This document shows positions 6,782 to 13,955 of a DNA stretch of 22,420 bases, piece by piece. Both the position numbers and the translations under genes were made by a program. Positions within the stretch are counted from its first letter, which is position 1. Each line of letters begins with the position of its first letter. Source of the DNA: Rhodospirillales bacterium (lineage in GTDB: Bacteria > Pseudomonadota > Alphaproteobacteria > Rhodospirillales > Casp-alpha2); NCBI GenBank assembly GCA_028282185.1, contig JANQIJ010000100.1:1-22420 (forward strand), in the 5' to 3' direction. The notes under the pieces were generated by a model. That model was not told the origin of the DNA, did no database searches, and saw only the letters and a list, made by a program, of their open reading frames with translations.

Positions 6782-7312
6782 ATGCGTGCCGACGTGAAAA
6801 GCGCTTTCGACGTGGCCTTCTGGTTCGCTGACACGGCGTTGGAACAGAACGAATATCTGCAGCCGCAGAAACTCCAGCGCCTGCTGTTCCTGGCCCAGGG
6901 CTATTACGCCGTGCTGCAGAACGGCAAGAAACTGATGCCCGCGGTCTTCGTCGCCGACGAGTTGGGCCCCATGGAACCGAACATCTACGCCGGTTTTTCC
7001 CGCGGCCGCCCCAATATTGAGGTCGAGCTGTTCATCCCGCAGGAGATCGACAGCTTCCTCACAAGTCTGTGGCGGCGGTTCGGCCATGCCTCGATGGAGC
7101 GGCTCAATCAGATCACCAAGGGGACCAGCGCCTACAAACAGGCGCGGTCCAAGGGACTTCGCACGGAAATCACCCTGGACGCCATGCGCCTGTCCTTCGT
7201 CCGTGGCGAGAACACGCCCGGGATCAATCAGGTGGTCAAGCCCAAGGTCTTCGTCACCCAATCCGGCAAGCCGGTCCAGGTCAAGGCCTGGAACCCCGGC
7301 ACCAAGCGCTGA
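6782..7312 (+). CDS. Panacea (SocA-like, DUF4065) domain protein
   Basis: From the ATG at 6782 the protein has 176 residues. An in-frame ATG at 6701 would add 27 basic residues, but AGGAAAGG and GAGAG at 6758-6772 sit nearer to 6782. The N-terminal half fits the Panacea/SocA domain: LQPQKLQRLLFLAQGYYAVL, then a hydrophobic strand, ADELGPMEPNIYAGF (the family's YGPV-like position) and a helical C-terminal half. Panacea proteins are antitoxins in many toxin-antitoxin pairs; Caulobacter SocA is a ClpXP adaptor for the toxin SocB. No toxin-like gene adjoins it, so it may be a solitary housekeeping relative. The C-terminus (VKPKVFVTQSGKPVQVKAWNPGTKR) is basic and looks like a beta tail. The domain is identified from the motif pattern only. 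A 235-base gap lies upstream, where I see no clear promoter. Confidence 0.72.
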   Translation: MRADVKSAFDVAFWFADTALEQNEYLQPQKLQRLLFLAQGYYAVLQNGKKLMPAVFVADELGPMEPNIYAGFSRGRPNIEVELFIPQEIDSFLTSLWRRFGHASMERLNQITKGTSAYKQARSKGLRTEITLDAMRLSFVRGENTPGINQVVKPKVFVTQSGKPVQVKAWNPGTKR

Positions 7313-7407
7313 GGCGAACCGCCGTTCCTCTAAAACAAGGCAGCAAATCAAAAAGACGGCCTTATGCGGCGCGCCCATTGGTGTCACGGACCGGCCTGCG
7401 CTGGCCC

Positions 7408-7435
7408 TTGCGCGCGGCCACGGCTGGGCTAAGAT
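7408..7435 (+). promoter_or_regulatory. Candidate promoter of the fold-type IV transaminase gene
   Basis: TTGCGC (7408-7413) and TAAGAT (7430-7435) are separated by 16 bases, giving a leader of about 50 bases before the ATG at 7491. That leader contains GC-rich inverted segments (CGGCC...GGCCG). Pattern-based inference only. Confidence 0.38.
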
Positions 7436-7490
7436 CGGCCGCTGTTTTTGGCCGCCCGCCGGCCGTGGGCATGAGAAGGAACAAGCGAGC

Positions 7491-8429
7491 ATGGGTACCA
7501 TGGACAAAGGATACGGAACCGCCGGGGTCGGATACACGGACGGCAACTACATGCCGGTCGGCGACCTGTCGATCCCGGTGACCGACATGGGCTTTCAACT
7601 GTCCGACATGTGCTATGACGCGGTGCATGTTTGGAACGGCCGGTTCTTCCGTCTGAAAGACCACCTGGACCGGTTCGAGAAATCGCTTGAAATCAGGCGC
7701 TACGACCTGGGCATGACCCGGGATGAAATGGCCGAAGTGCTGCACGCCTGTGTCGCCAAGGCAGGATTGCAGGCCTCGATGGTCACCTTCCTGGCGACGC
7801 GGGGCACGCCGTCCGGCGCGCGCAAGGACCTGCGCACGGCGAACAACCGCTGCATGGTCTGGGCCGTGCCGTTCCACGGCATCATCACCGAAGACGAGAT
7901 GCAGTCGGGATGTGACCTGATCATCCCGGAAACCATCCGCATCCCGGCGGCGGCGGTCGATCCCACGGTGAAGAACTTCGGCCGTCTGGATTTCGTCCGC
8001 GCCCTTTATGAAGCCTACGACAGGGGCGGGGATTACGCGCTGTTGCTCGATACCGACGGCTATGTGACCGAAGGCCGCGGTTGGAACATTTTTGTCCTGA
8101 AGGACGGAAAGCTAATGTCACCCGACCGCGGGGTTCTTGAGGGCATTACCCGGCAAACGGTTATCGAGCTGGCCGCCGAGATGAATGTCGAGGCCGGTCT
8201 TGGCCGGATCACCGCGGAGGAGATCAAATCCGCCGACGAGGCCTTCCTCAGTTCCACCGCCGGCGGCATCATGCCGGTGCGCGCCATTGACGGACAGGTC
8301 CTGGGTGCCGGCGACGGGCCCGGTCCGGTGACCCAGCGGGTCACGGAAATGTACTGGGCCCTGCACGACGATCCGGCTTATTCGACCCCGGTCAATTACG
8401 ACCTGGCGACCACGGATGCGGCGGAATAA
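7491..8429 (+). CDS. PLP fold-type IV aminotransferase, (R)-amine transaminase-like
   Basis: The frame extends far upstream, but the ATG at 7491 follows GAAGGA (7474-7479) and gives a normal 312-residue class IV enzyme. The PLP Lys is Lys161 in DPTVKNFGRLDF; Glu194 in TEGRGWN should contact the pyridine nitrogen; LEGITR (216-221) and STAGGIMP (255-262) are the phosphate and cofactor loops. Class IV enzymes include BCAT, D-amino-acid transaminase, 4-amino-4-deoxychorismate lyase and (R)-amine transaminases. The wording DPxVKNFxxxD, EAYDRG, the HVWNGRFFRLKDH start and the C-terminal GPVTQRVTEMYWAL...TPVNY recall the (R)-selective amine transaminases of Arthrobacter and Aspergillus terreus more than BCAT. 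The native substrate is unknown. It is a soluble cytoplasmic dimer by family. It stands alone. Confidence 0.88.
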   Translation: MGTMDKGYGTAGVGYTDGNYMPVGDLSIPVTDMGFQLSDMCYDAVHVWNGRFFRLKDHLDRFEKSLEIRRYDLGMTRDEMAEVLHACVAKAGLQASMVTFLATRGTPSGARKDLRTANNRCMVWAVPFHGIITEDEMQSGCDLIIPETIRIPAAAVDPTVKNFGRLDFVRALYEAYDRGGDYALLLDTDGYVTEGRGWNIFVLKDGKLMSPDRGVLEGITRQTVIELAAEMNVEAGLGRITAEEIKSADEAFLSSTAGGIMPVRAIDGQVLGAGDGPGPVTQRVTEMYWALHDDPAYSTPVNYDLATTDAAE

Positions 8430-8798
8430 CATTAAATTTCAGATGATTAGAGCCGCCCAGCCGGGTTTGGCGGCGGGATCGTGGGCGGGCATGGCCCGGC
8501 CTCGGCGGCTGCGCGGCTCGAAACCCGCCTGTCGCCGCTTGAAGGTCGTCAAACATCCGCCGGCATGGGCCGTTACGATGTTGGAATCGCTGGGGCCCGA
8601 TCCCGCCAAAACTGCGGCGAAACGGACTGGCGACGCGCCGCGACCCGGCTGAGCAGCGTTGTTCTGGGTCGCGATTCGACTTAAAGAAATGCCAGCAATA
8701 TTCAGAAAAAAAACAAAAAAATTGCTTTCCTCTATCTATGCATAATGTCATCCGGCAAAACAACTACTTATGCAGGCTTATAGGCGCCTGGGCCATGC
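8430..8798. other. Gene-free 369-base region between convergent genes
   Basis: I see no convincing gene here. It holds a GC hairpin GCCGCC (8452-8457) with GGCGGC (8469-8474) just after the transaminase gene, with no T-run. Further on is a purine tract of As at 8706-8721 broken by one C, and an inverted pair TGCATAA (8739-8745) with TTATGCA (8768-8774). On the minus strand the pair precedes a T-rich run by 17 bases, so it may help end transcription of the dehydratase gene, but the spacing is too long for a textbook terminator. Confidence 0.5.
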
Positions 8799-10511
8799 TC
8801 AATCCTTCACCGAGGGCCTTTGGAAGCGGAAATCGGCGCCGTCTTCGGCCTGCATGACCTCGTCCAGATAGAGCTTCAAATAGCTCCGATCGCCGCCCGC
8901 ATGAGCCGGGGGCGGCGTCCAGGCATCGCGCCGCCGCGTCATTTCGGGCTCGTCTACTAGTAGGTCGAGGCGCCGGTTCGGCGCATCCAGGCGAATCCGG
9001 TCGCCAGTCTGGACCAGGGCCAGCGGCCCGCCCAGGGCGGCTTCCGGGGAGACATGCAAAATGATCGTTCCGAAGGCGGTGCCGCTCATCCGGCCGTCGG
9101 AAATTCGCACCATGTCCTTGACCCCCGCATGGGCCAGTTTCTTGGGGATCGGGATGTAGCCGGCTTCGGGCATGCCCGGGGCGCCCTTGGGGCCGATATG
9201 ACGCAGCACCAGGACATCATTGGCGATGACTTCCAGGTCCGGGTCGTCGATCCGGGCGGCCAGGTCGGCCAGGTTATCGAACACCACGGCACGCCCTTCG
9301 TGGGTCAGTAACGCCTTGTCCGCCGCAGATTGTTTCAGGACCGCACCGTTTGGCGCCAGGTTCCCCTTGAGGACCGCCATGCTGCCTTGGGCAAACAGCG
9401 GATCGGCCCGCGGGCGGACCACGCCCTGCGGCCAGCCGTCGGGCATGTCGGCCAGGTTTTCGCCCAAGGTCCGGCCCGAAACGGTCGGGCAGTCGAGGTC
9501 CAGAAGGTCCGGGATCTCGCGCAGGATCGCGGTCAGGCCGCCGGCCTTCCACAAGTCTTCCATGTAAAACCGGCCCGACGGTTTAAGGTCGACCAGCATG
9601 GGCACGTTCCGCCCCATCGTATCGAAAGCGTCCAGGTCGACGGGGATGCCGAGCCGGCCGGCCACGGCGGTGATGTGGACGATGCCGTTGGTCGATCCGC
9701 CGACGGCCAACAAGGTGGTCAGGGCATTGTTTATGGACGCTTGCGTAATGATTTGATCCGGCGCGGTTTTTTCCCGGGCCAGGGCAACAGCGCGGGTCCC
9801 CGTCGCTTCCGCGTGGCGCAATCGGTCTGCGGCCCAAGCGGGGATCGCTGCGCCGCCGGGCAGCATCATGCCCAGCGCCTCGGTCATCAGGGCCATCGTC
9901 GACGCGGTGCCCATGACGCCGCAGGTGCCGCCGGTCGGCACCAGCTTGCCGGAGATGTCTTCGATCTCGGCGGCGTCGATCTCGCCGGCCCGGAACTGGG
10001 CCCAAAGCCGGCGGCAATCGGTGCAGGCGCCGATCCGTTCACCACGATGCGATCCCGTGCCCATGGGGCCGGTGACGGTCATGATCGCCGGCATGCCGGC
10101 GCTGGCCGCGCCCATGAGCAGAGCCGGCACGGTTTTGTCGCATCCGCCGATTAAGACCACCGCGTCCATGGGTTGGGCGCGGATCATCTCTTCCGCGTCC
10201 ATGGCCATCAGGTTGCGAAGGAACATGCTGGTTGGGTGGGCGAAGCTTTCATGGATCGAAATCGTCGGAAACTCGATCGGCAGCCCGCCGGCCAGCATGA
10301 CGCCGCGCTTCACCGCCTCGATCAAGTCGGGCACGTTCATGTGACAGGCGTTATAGGCGGAAAAGGTGTTGGTTACGCCGATGATCGGCCGATTCAGGGC
10401 GTCGTCGGAAAACCCCATGGCTTTGATGAAGGCCTTGCGCACGAACAATGAAAAGGCATCGTCGCCGTATCGGGTCAGGCCCTTTTTCATGCCGGCGTCG
10501 GCGTCGGACAT
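8799..10511 (-). CDS. IlvD/Edd-family dehydratase, probably sugar-acid (pentonate/hexonate) type
   Basis: I start this 570-residue protein at the ATG at 10511, which has an excellent TAAGGAGG just before it; the longer frame to 10607 is not needed. The Fe-S and metal ligands of the family are visible: Cys56 in AYNACH, Cys124 in GGCDKTVP with the Mg-binding Lys126, and Cys197 in GGTCGVMGTAS. GACTDCRR (161-168) and ADRLRHAEATG are the wording I associate with the L-arabinonate/D-xylonate dehydratase branch, rather than biosynthetic dihydroxy-acid dehydratase IlvD. The C-terminal RISDGRMSGTAFG carries the catalytic Ser of the SGTAFGT loop. Such enzymes remove water from C2/C3 of aldonic acids to give 2-keto-3-deoxy acids. 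No sugar-acid transporter or aldolase is in the window. An inverted repeat just upstream is a likely operator. Exact substrate is unknown. Confidence 0.9.
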   Translation of the reverse strand: MSDADAGMKKGLTRYGDDAFSLFVRKAFIKAMGFSDDALNRPIIGVTNTFSAYNACHMNVPDLIEAVKRGVMLAGGLPIEFPTISIHESFAHPTSMFLRNLMAMDAEEMIRAQPMDAVVLIGGCDKTVPALLMGAASAGMPAIMTVTGPMGTGSHRGERIGACTDCRRLWAQFRAGEIDAAEIEDISGKLVPTGGTCGVMGTASTMALMTEALGMMLPGGAAIPAWAADRLRHAEATGTRAVALAREKTAPDQIITQASINNALTTLLAVGGSTNGIVHITAVAGRLGIPVDLDAFDTMGRNVPMLVDLKPSGRFYMEDLWKAGGLTAILREIPDLLDLDCPTVSGRTLGENLADMPDGWPQGVVRPRADPLFAQGSMAVLKGNLAPNGAVLKQSAADKALLTHEGRAVVFDNLADLAARIDDPDLEVIANDVLVLRHIGPKGAPGMPEAGYIPIPKKLAHAGVKDMVRISDGRMSGTAFGTIILHVSPEAALGGPLALVQTGDRIRLDAPNRRLDLLVDEPEMTRRRDAWTPPPAHAGGDRSYLKLYLDEVMQAEDGADFRFQRPSVKD

Positions 10512-10542
10512 GGCGGCCTCCTTATCATGTCTGGGCGCGTTT

Positions 10543-10558
10543 TGTCGGCTGTCCGACA
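10543..10558. promoter_or_regulatory. Inverted repeat TGTCGG-CTGT-CCGACA, likely operator
   Basis: A perfect 6-base inverted repeat with a 4-base centre lies 32 bases before the dehydratase start, in the 113-base gap between that gene and the divergent ATP-grasp gene. Such compact dyads are typical sites for GntR- or LacI-type dimers, which often control sugar-acid genes. No such regulator gene is in the window. Confidence 0.45.
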
Positions 10559-10589
10559 CCACCACAGATAACCGGTTGATCGACCTCAG

Positions 10590-10618
10590 TATAATGATAC
10601 GGTTCATAAGAACGGAGG
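10590..10618 (+). promoter_or_regulatory. TATAAT box and strong ribosome-binding site before the ATP-grasp gene
   Basis: TATAAT occurs at 10590-10595, but no good -35 element sits 16-18 bases upstream, so the promoter assignment is weak. GGAGG at 10614-10618 lies six bases before a TTG codon at 10625. That decides the start of the ATP-grasp gene at TTG rather than the ATG at 10670. Confidence 0.5.
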
Positions 10619-10624
10619 TGCTTT

Positions 10625-12085
10625 TTGCCCAGATCGAGCGACATCGCGCCCGACGCTCCCTTTGACGAGATGCATGCCGCCGATGGGCATGTTCGCGAGG
10701 CCTACCGCGACTATTCGGCCTGGCTGACGAATCAGTCGATCGACCGCCTGCACCGCAAGAACGATCAGGCGGATTTGTTGTTCGAACGTTTGGGCATCAC
10801 GTTCACGGTCTACGGTGAGGACGGCGGCGGCGAGCGGATGATCCCGTTCGACGTGATCCCGCGCATTCTCGACGACAAGGAATGGTCCCAACTGGAGCGT
10901 GGCGCGATCCAGCGAGTCGATGCCTTGAACGCCTTCCTGCACGACATCTATCACGACCAGGAAATCATCCGCGCCGGGATCGTCCCCGCTGAACTGGTCA
11001 TGACCAACGAGGCCTTTCAGCCGCAGATGTTGGGTCTGGACTTGCCCGGGCGAATTTACGCCCATGTTTCCGGCGTCGATGTGGTGCGGGTCGACGACAG
11101 CACCTTCTACGTTCTCGAAGACAACGTGCGGACGCCGTCCGGCGTTTCTTACATGCTGGAGAACCGGGAAACCATGATGCGCCTGTTCCCCGATTTGTTT
11201 TCCCAATCGGTGGTTGCGCCGGTCGATCGTTATCCGGAATACCTGTTGCGCGCGTTGCAGGCCGTGGCGCCCATGGGCGTGGACAACCCGACCGTGGTGC
11301 TGATGACCCCCGGTCAGTACAACAGCGCTTATTTCGAACACGCCTTCCTGGCCACGGAAATGGGCATCGAACTGGTCGAGGGGCGCGACCTGTTCGTCGA
11401 TGCCGGGGTGGTGTTCATGCGCACCACCGAAGGCCCCCGGCGGGTCGACGTGATCTATCGCCGGGTCGATGACGGATTCATCGATCCGCTGGCCTTCAAT
11501 CCGGACTCCGCGCTTGGCGTCGCCGGGCTGCTGTCGGTCGTCAGAAGCGGCGCCGTGACGGTATGCAACGCCATGGGCACGGGCGTCGCCGATGATAAGG
11601 CGACCTACGTCTATGTGCCGGACATGATCCGCTTTTATCTCGGCCAGGAACCGGTGCTGCAGAACGTGCCGACCTATAGCTGCCGCCAGGCGGATCACCT
11701 TCAATACGTGCTCGACAACATGTCGGAACTTGTCGTCAAGGAAGTCCACGGCTCCGGCGGTTACGGCATGTTGGTCGGCCCGGCCAGCACGAAGCAGGAA
11801 TGCGACGTCTTCAAGGACCGCGTCAAGGCCCATCCCGACAACTATATCGCCCAGCCGACGCTTGCCTTGTCGACCTGTCCGACCTTGGTCGAGGAGGGCA
11901 TCGCGCCGCGCCATGTGGATTTGCGGCCGTTCGTTCTGTCCGGCGAGAAAACCCGGGTCGTGCCGGGCGGCCTGACGCGCGTGGCGCTGAACGCGGGATC
12001 GCTGGTCGTCAATTCCTCCCAGGGCGGCGGCACCAAGGACACCTGGGTCTTGGAGCCTGGACCCAAGATTCTCGAGGATGGCTGA
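10625..12085 (+). CDS. Circularly permuted ATP-grasp protein (COG2308 type; DUF404/DUF407)
   Basis: The 486-residue protein starts at TTG 10625, chosen from the GGAGG six bases upstream. Visible blocks are FTVYGEDGGGERMIPFDVIPR (60-80), RPxxYxH-like GRIYAHVSGVDVVRVDD (142-158), VLEDNVRTPSGVSYMLENR (163-181), VMTPGxYNSAYFEH (226-239), a nucleotide-binding Lys/Gly loop VVKEVHGSGGYGM (370-382), HVDLRPFV (430-437) and LTRVAL...NSSQGGGTKDTWV (450-475), which should hold ATP and metal. This is the COG2308 pattern: an ATP-grasp fold with its halves swapped in order. The family is predicted to ligate carboxyl groups to amines and so make or attach a peptide; substrates are unknown. It heads a cassette with alpha-E, transglutaminase-like and Anbu genes and sits 2 bases from the next. 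A cytoplasmic soluble enzyme is expected. Confidence 0.93.
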   Translation: MPRSSDIAPDAPFDEMHAADGHVREAYRDYSAWLTNQSIDRLHRKNDQADLLFERLGITFTVYGEDGGGERMIPFDVIPRILDDKEWSQLERGAIQRVDALNAFLHDIYHDQEIIRAGIVPAELVMTNEAFQPQMLGLDLPGRIYAHVSGVDVVRVDDSTFYVLEDNVRTPSGVSYMLENRETMMRLFPDLFSQSVVAPVDRYPEYLLRALQAVAPMGVDNPTVVLMTPGQYNSAYFEHAFLATEMGIELVEGRDLFVDAGVVFMRTTEGPRRVDVIYRRVDDGFIDPLAFNPDSALGVAGLLSVVRSGAVTVCNAMGTGVADDKATYVYVPDMIRFYLGQEPVLQNVPTYSCRQADHLQYVLDNMSELVVKEVHGSGGYGMLVGPASTKQECDVFKDRVKAHPDNYIAQPTLALSTCPTLVEEGIAPRHVDLRPFVLSGEKTRVVPGGLTRVALNAGSLVVNSSQGGGTKDTWVLEPGPKILEDG

Positions 12086-12087
12086 TC

Positions 12088-13032
12088 ATGCTGTCATCCA
12101 CCGCCGACAACCTGTTCTGGGTGGCGCGTTACATGGAGCGCTCGGAGAACACCGCACGGCTGTTGACGGGCCTGTATTACATGTCGCTGCTGCCGGCCCG
12201 GCGGGGGACGACCACGGGCCTGTGGGAAGGCCTGTTCCAGACAGACGACGAGCGGGCCCAGTTCATCGCCAGGCACGGCGTGTTCACCACCAACCCGGTG
12301 CTGGAATTCATGGTGCTTGACCGGGACAACCCGTCGAGCATCCGGTCCTGCATTTGGGCGGCCCGGGAGAACGTGCGGGCGACGCGCCATGTCCTGACCA
12401 CCGAATTGTGGGAGACGGTCAATCAGACCTGGCTGGAAATTTCGCAGATCTCGTTCGACCAGGTGATCGACCAGGGACATCACGAGTTCCTGGAATGGGT
12501 GAAGGAACGCTCGCATCTGTTCCGCGGCGTGGCCGACGGCACCATGCGCCGGGGCGAGGCCTTTGAATTCTGGCGCCTGGGGCTGTACCTGGAGCGGGCG
12601 GAAAACACAATCCGGCTGCTCGCCGCCCGGGGCCATACCTTTAAACCGCACGGCCCTGCGGCGGCGCGCGATACGACGACCCTCGATTACTATCAATGGG
12701 GCACCCTTTTGCGCGCGGTCAACGCCTACAAGGCTTACCGAGAAATCTACAAAAGCCACATCGATCCCCGACGGGTCGCGGAACTGATGATCTTGAACCC
12801 GGAAATTCCCCGCGCGGTGATTTCCTGTGTCGAGGAATCGCGGGCGATCCTGCGCCACCTGAAACCGCGCTCGCCGGCCTTAGCGCGGGCCGAGGAATTG
12901 TTGGCGCGGCTTCAGTCGGCGCGCATCGACAGCATCTATCGGTCCGGGATCACCCGGTTTCTGCAGGATTTCCGGGCAGGCATTCACGGCCTCAGCCTGC
13001 AAATCCAGAAAGACTTCCTGATGATCCCTTGA
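12088..13032 (+). CDS. Alpha-E domain protein (COG2307, DUF403)
   Basis: The 314-residue protein begins at ATG 12088, two bases after the previous stop, so translation is probably coupled. It is almost entirely helical. ARYMERSENTARLL (13-26) is echoed at YLERAENTIRLL (167-178), the repeated helix motif that gives the alpha-E family its name, and AARENVRATRHVL (91-103) is a third weaker echo. Conserved Glu and Arg residues in these helices are expected to form the functional surface. Alpha-E proteins occur almost only beside COG2308 ATP-grasp proteins or fused to them, so it probably acts as a partner or substrate-handling subunit of that enzyme. No catalytic activity is proven for the family. 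There is no signal peptide or membrane helix. Confidence 0.93.
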   Translation: MLSSTADNLFWVARYMERSENTARLLTGLYYMSLLPARRGTTTGLWEGLFQTDDERAQFIARHGVFTTNPVLEFMVLDRDNPSSIRSCIWAARENVRATRHVLTTELWETVNQTWLEISQISFDQVIDQGHHEFLEWVKERSHLFRGVADGTMRRGEAFEFWRLGLYLERAENTIRLLAARGHTFKPHGPAAARDTTTLDYYQWGTLLRAVNAYKAYREIYKSHIDPRRVAELMILNPEIPRAVISCVEESRAILRHLKPRSPALARAEELLARLQSARIDSIYRSGITRFLQDFRAGIHGLSLQIQKDFLMIP

Positions 13033-13051
13033 GGCGAAGGCACCAACCGGC

Positions 13052-13855
13052 ATGCATTTGATCGTCGAACATGTGACACATTTCAGGTTCGCCCAGCCGG
13101 CGACTCATTCGATCCAATACCTTCGGATGACGCCCCGGACCGACATGTCGCAACGGGTTCGCCGCTGGGACATCGCCGTCTCCGGACGGCTGACGCCCTG
13201 GACCGATGGATTCGACAACCCGGCCCATGTGGCGACACTCGACGGCGCCCATGAAGAAGTTGCGGTGACCGTCACCGGCGAGGTCGAAACCGTTTCGACC
13301 AACGGGGTCCTGCCGTTGGACGACGGCCTGCCGCCGGAAATTTTCCTGTCGCCGACCCACTTGACCGAAGCCGATGATGCCGTTGCCGGCTTCGCCGAGC
13401 CGGTGGCCCGAATCGCCGCCGACCAAGGCAGCCTGGACGCCGGCCATGCCTTGATGAACGCGGTTGCCGAGAGCGTGACCTACCAATCGGGCCAGACCAC
13501 GGTGGAGACCAGGGCCGCCGAGGCGCTCGCCGCCGGAAAGGGGGTTTGCCAGGACCAGGCCCATCTGTTCATCGCCGCCGCCCGCTACATCGGTTTGCCG
13601 GCGCGCTATGTCTCGGGATACCTGGCGGCGGGTCAGGGCAACGACAGTCACCTGGCGAGCCATGCCTGGGCCGAGCTTCTGGTCGATGGCCTGGGCTGGG
13701 TCAGTTTCGATCCGGCCAACCGCCAATGCGCCACGGATGAATACATTCGTCTGGCCCTTGGACTGGACTATGCCTCGGCCTGTCCGGTGCGGGGCCAGCG
13801 TCGGGGCGGCGGTTTTGAGGAAATGGACGTCAAGGTCCAGGTCCTGTCGCAATAA
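13052..13855 (+). CDS. Transglutaminase-like cysteine protease-fold protein (COG1305)
   Basis: The 267-residue protein starts at ATG 13052, 19 bases after the alpha-E stop, with GAGGCGAAGG upstream. An N-terminal beta domain (about 1-105, opening HLIVEHVTHFRFAQPA, the usual 'transglutaminase N' start) precedes the papain-like core. The catalytic triad is complete: Cys166 in GKGVCQDQAHLF, His204 in SHAWAELL and Asp220 in WVSFDPAN. No secretion signal is seen, so it should be cytoplasmic like its partners. In this gene setting it is predicted to cleave or transfer an amide bond in the product of the ATP-grasp enzyme. The C-terminal tail (about 245-267, RGQRRGGGFEEMDVKVQV) matches the family end. 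Confidence 0.93.
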   Translation: MHLIVEHVTHFRFAQPATHSIQYLRMTPRTDMSQRVRRWDIAVSGRLTPWTDGFDNPAHVATLDGAHEEVAVTVTGEVETVSTNGVLPLDDGLPPEIFLSPTHLTEADDAVAGFAEPVARIAADQGSLDAGHALMNAVAESVTYQSGQTTVETRAAEALAAGKGVCQDQAHLFIAAARYIGLPARYVSGYLAAGQGNDSHLASHAWAELLVDGLGWVSFDPANRQCATDEYIRLALGLDYASACPVRGQRRGGGFEEMDVKVQVLSQ

Positions 13856-13910
13856 CACGGGTCCGCGCCGGCGCTTCGTCCACAGACGATGGTGCTTGCG
13901 CGCTTCGTCA

Positions 13911-13935
13911 GCCCCGGGTAAGGAAGGCCCGGGGC
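13911..13935 (+). promoter_or_regulatory. GC hairpin in the leader of the Anbu gene
   Basis: GCCCCGGG (13911-13918) and its exact inverse CCCGGGGC (13928-13935) flank the 9-base loop TAAGGAAGG. AAGGAAG recurs directly after the stem (13936-13942). No T-run follows, so it is not an intrinsic terminator. It starts 45 bases before the Anbu ATG, within the 100-base gap after the transglutaminase-like gene. Its role is unknown: transcript stability, processing or translation control are possible. Confidence 0.55.
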
Positions 13936-13955
13936 AAGGAAGACGAGGATCGGCG

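Noticed and set aside
8392..8763. Minus-strand frame of 123 codons in the gap after the transaminase gene
   Set aside because: It begins in the AT-rich patch, has no ribosome-binding site, overlaps the end of the transaminase gene, and shows no domain-like pattern.
10604..11914. 436-codon minus-strand frame opposite the ATP-grasp gene
   Set aside because: The plus strand codes for a well-recognised ATP-grasp protein; the reverse frame is rich in His/Gln/Arg/Asp, the usual antisense signature.
13911..13935. Intrinsic terminator between the transglutaminase-like and Anbu genes
   Set aside because: The stem is strong but no T-run follows; AAGGAAGACGAGG comes next, so I list it as a leader hairpin instead.
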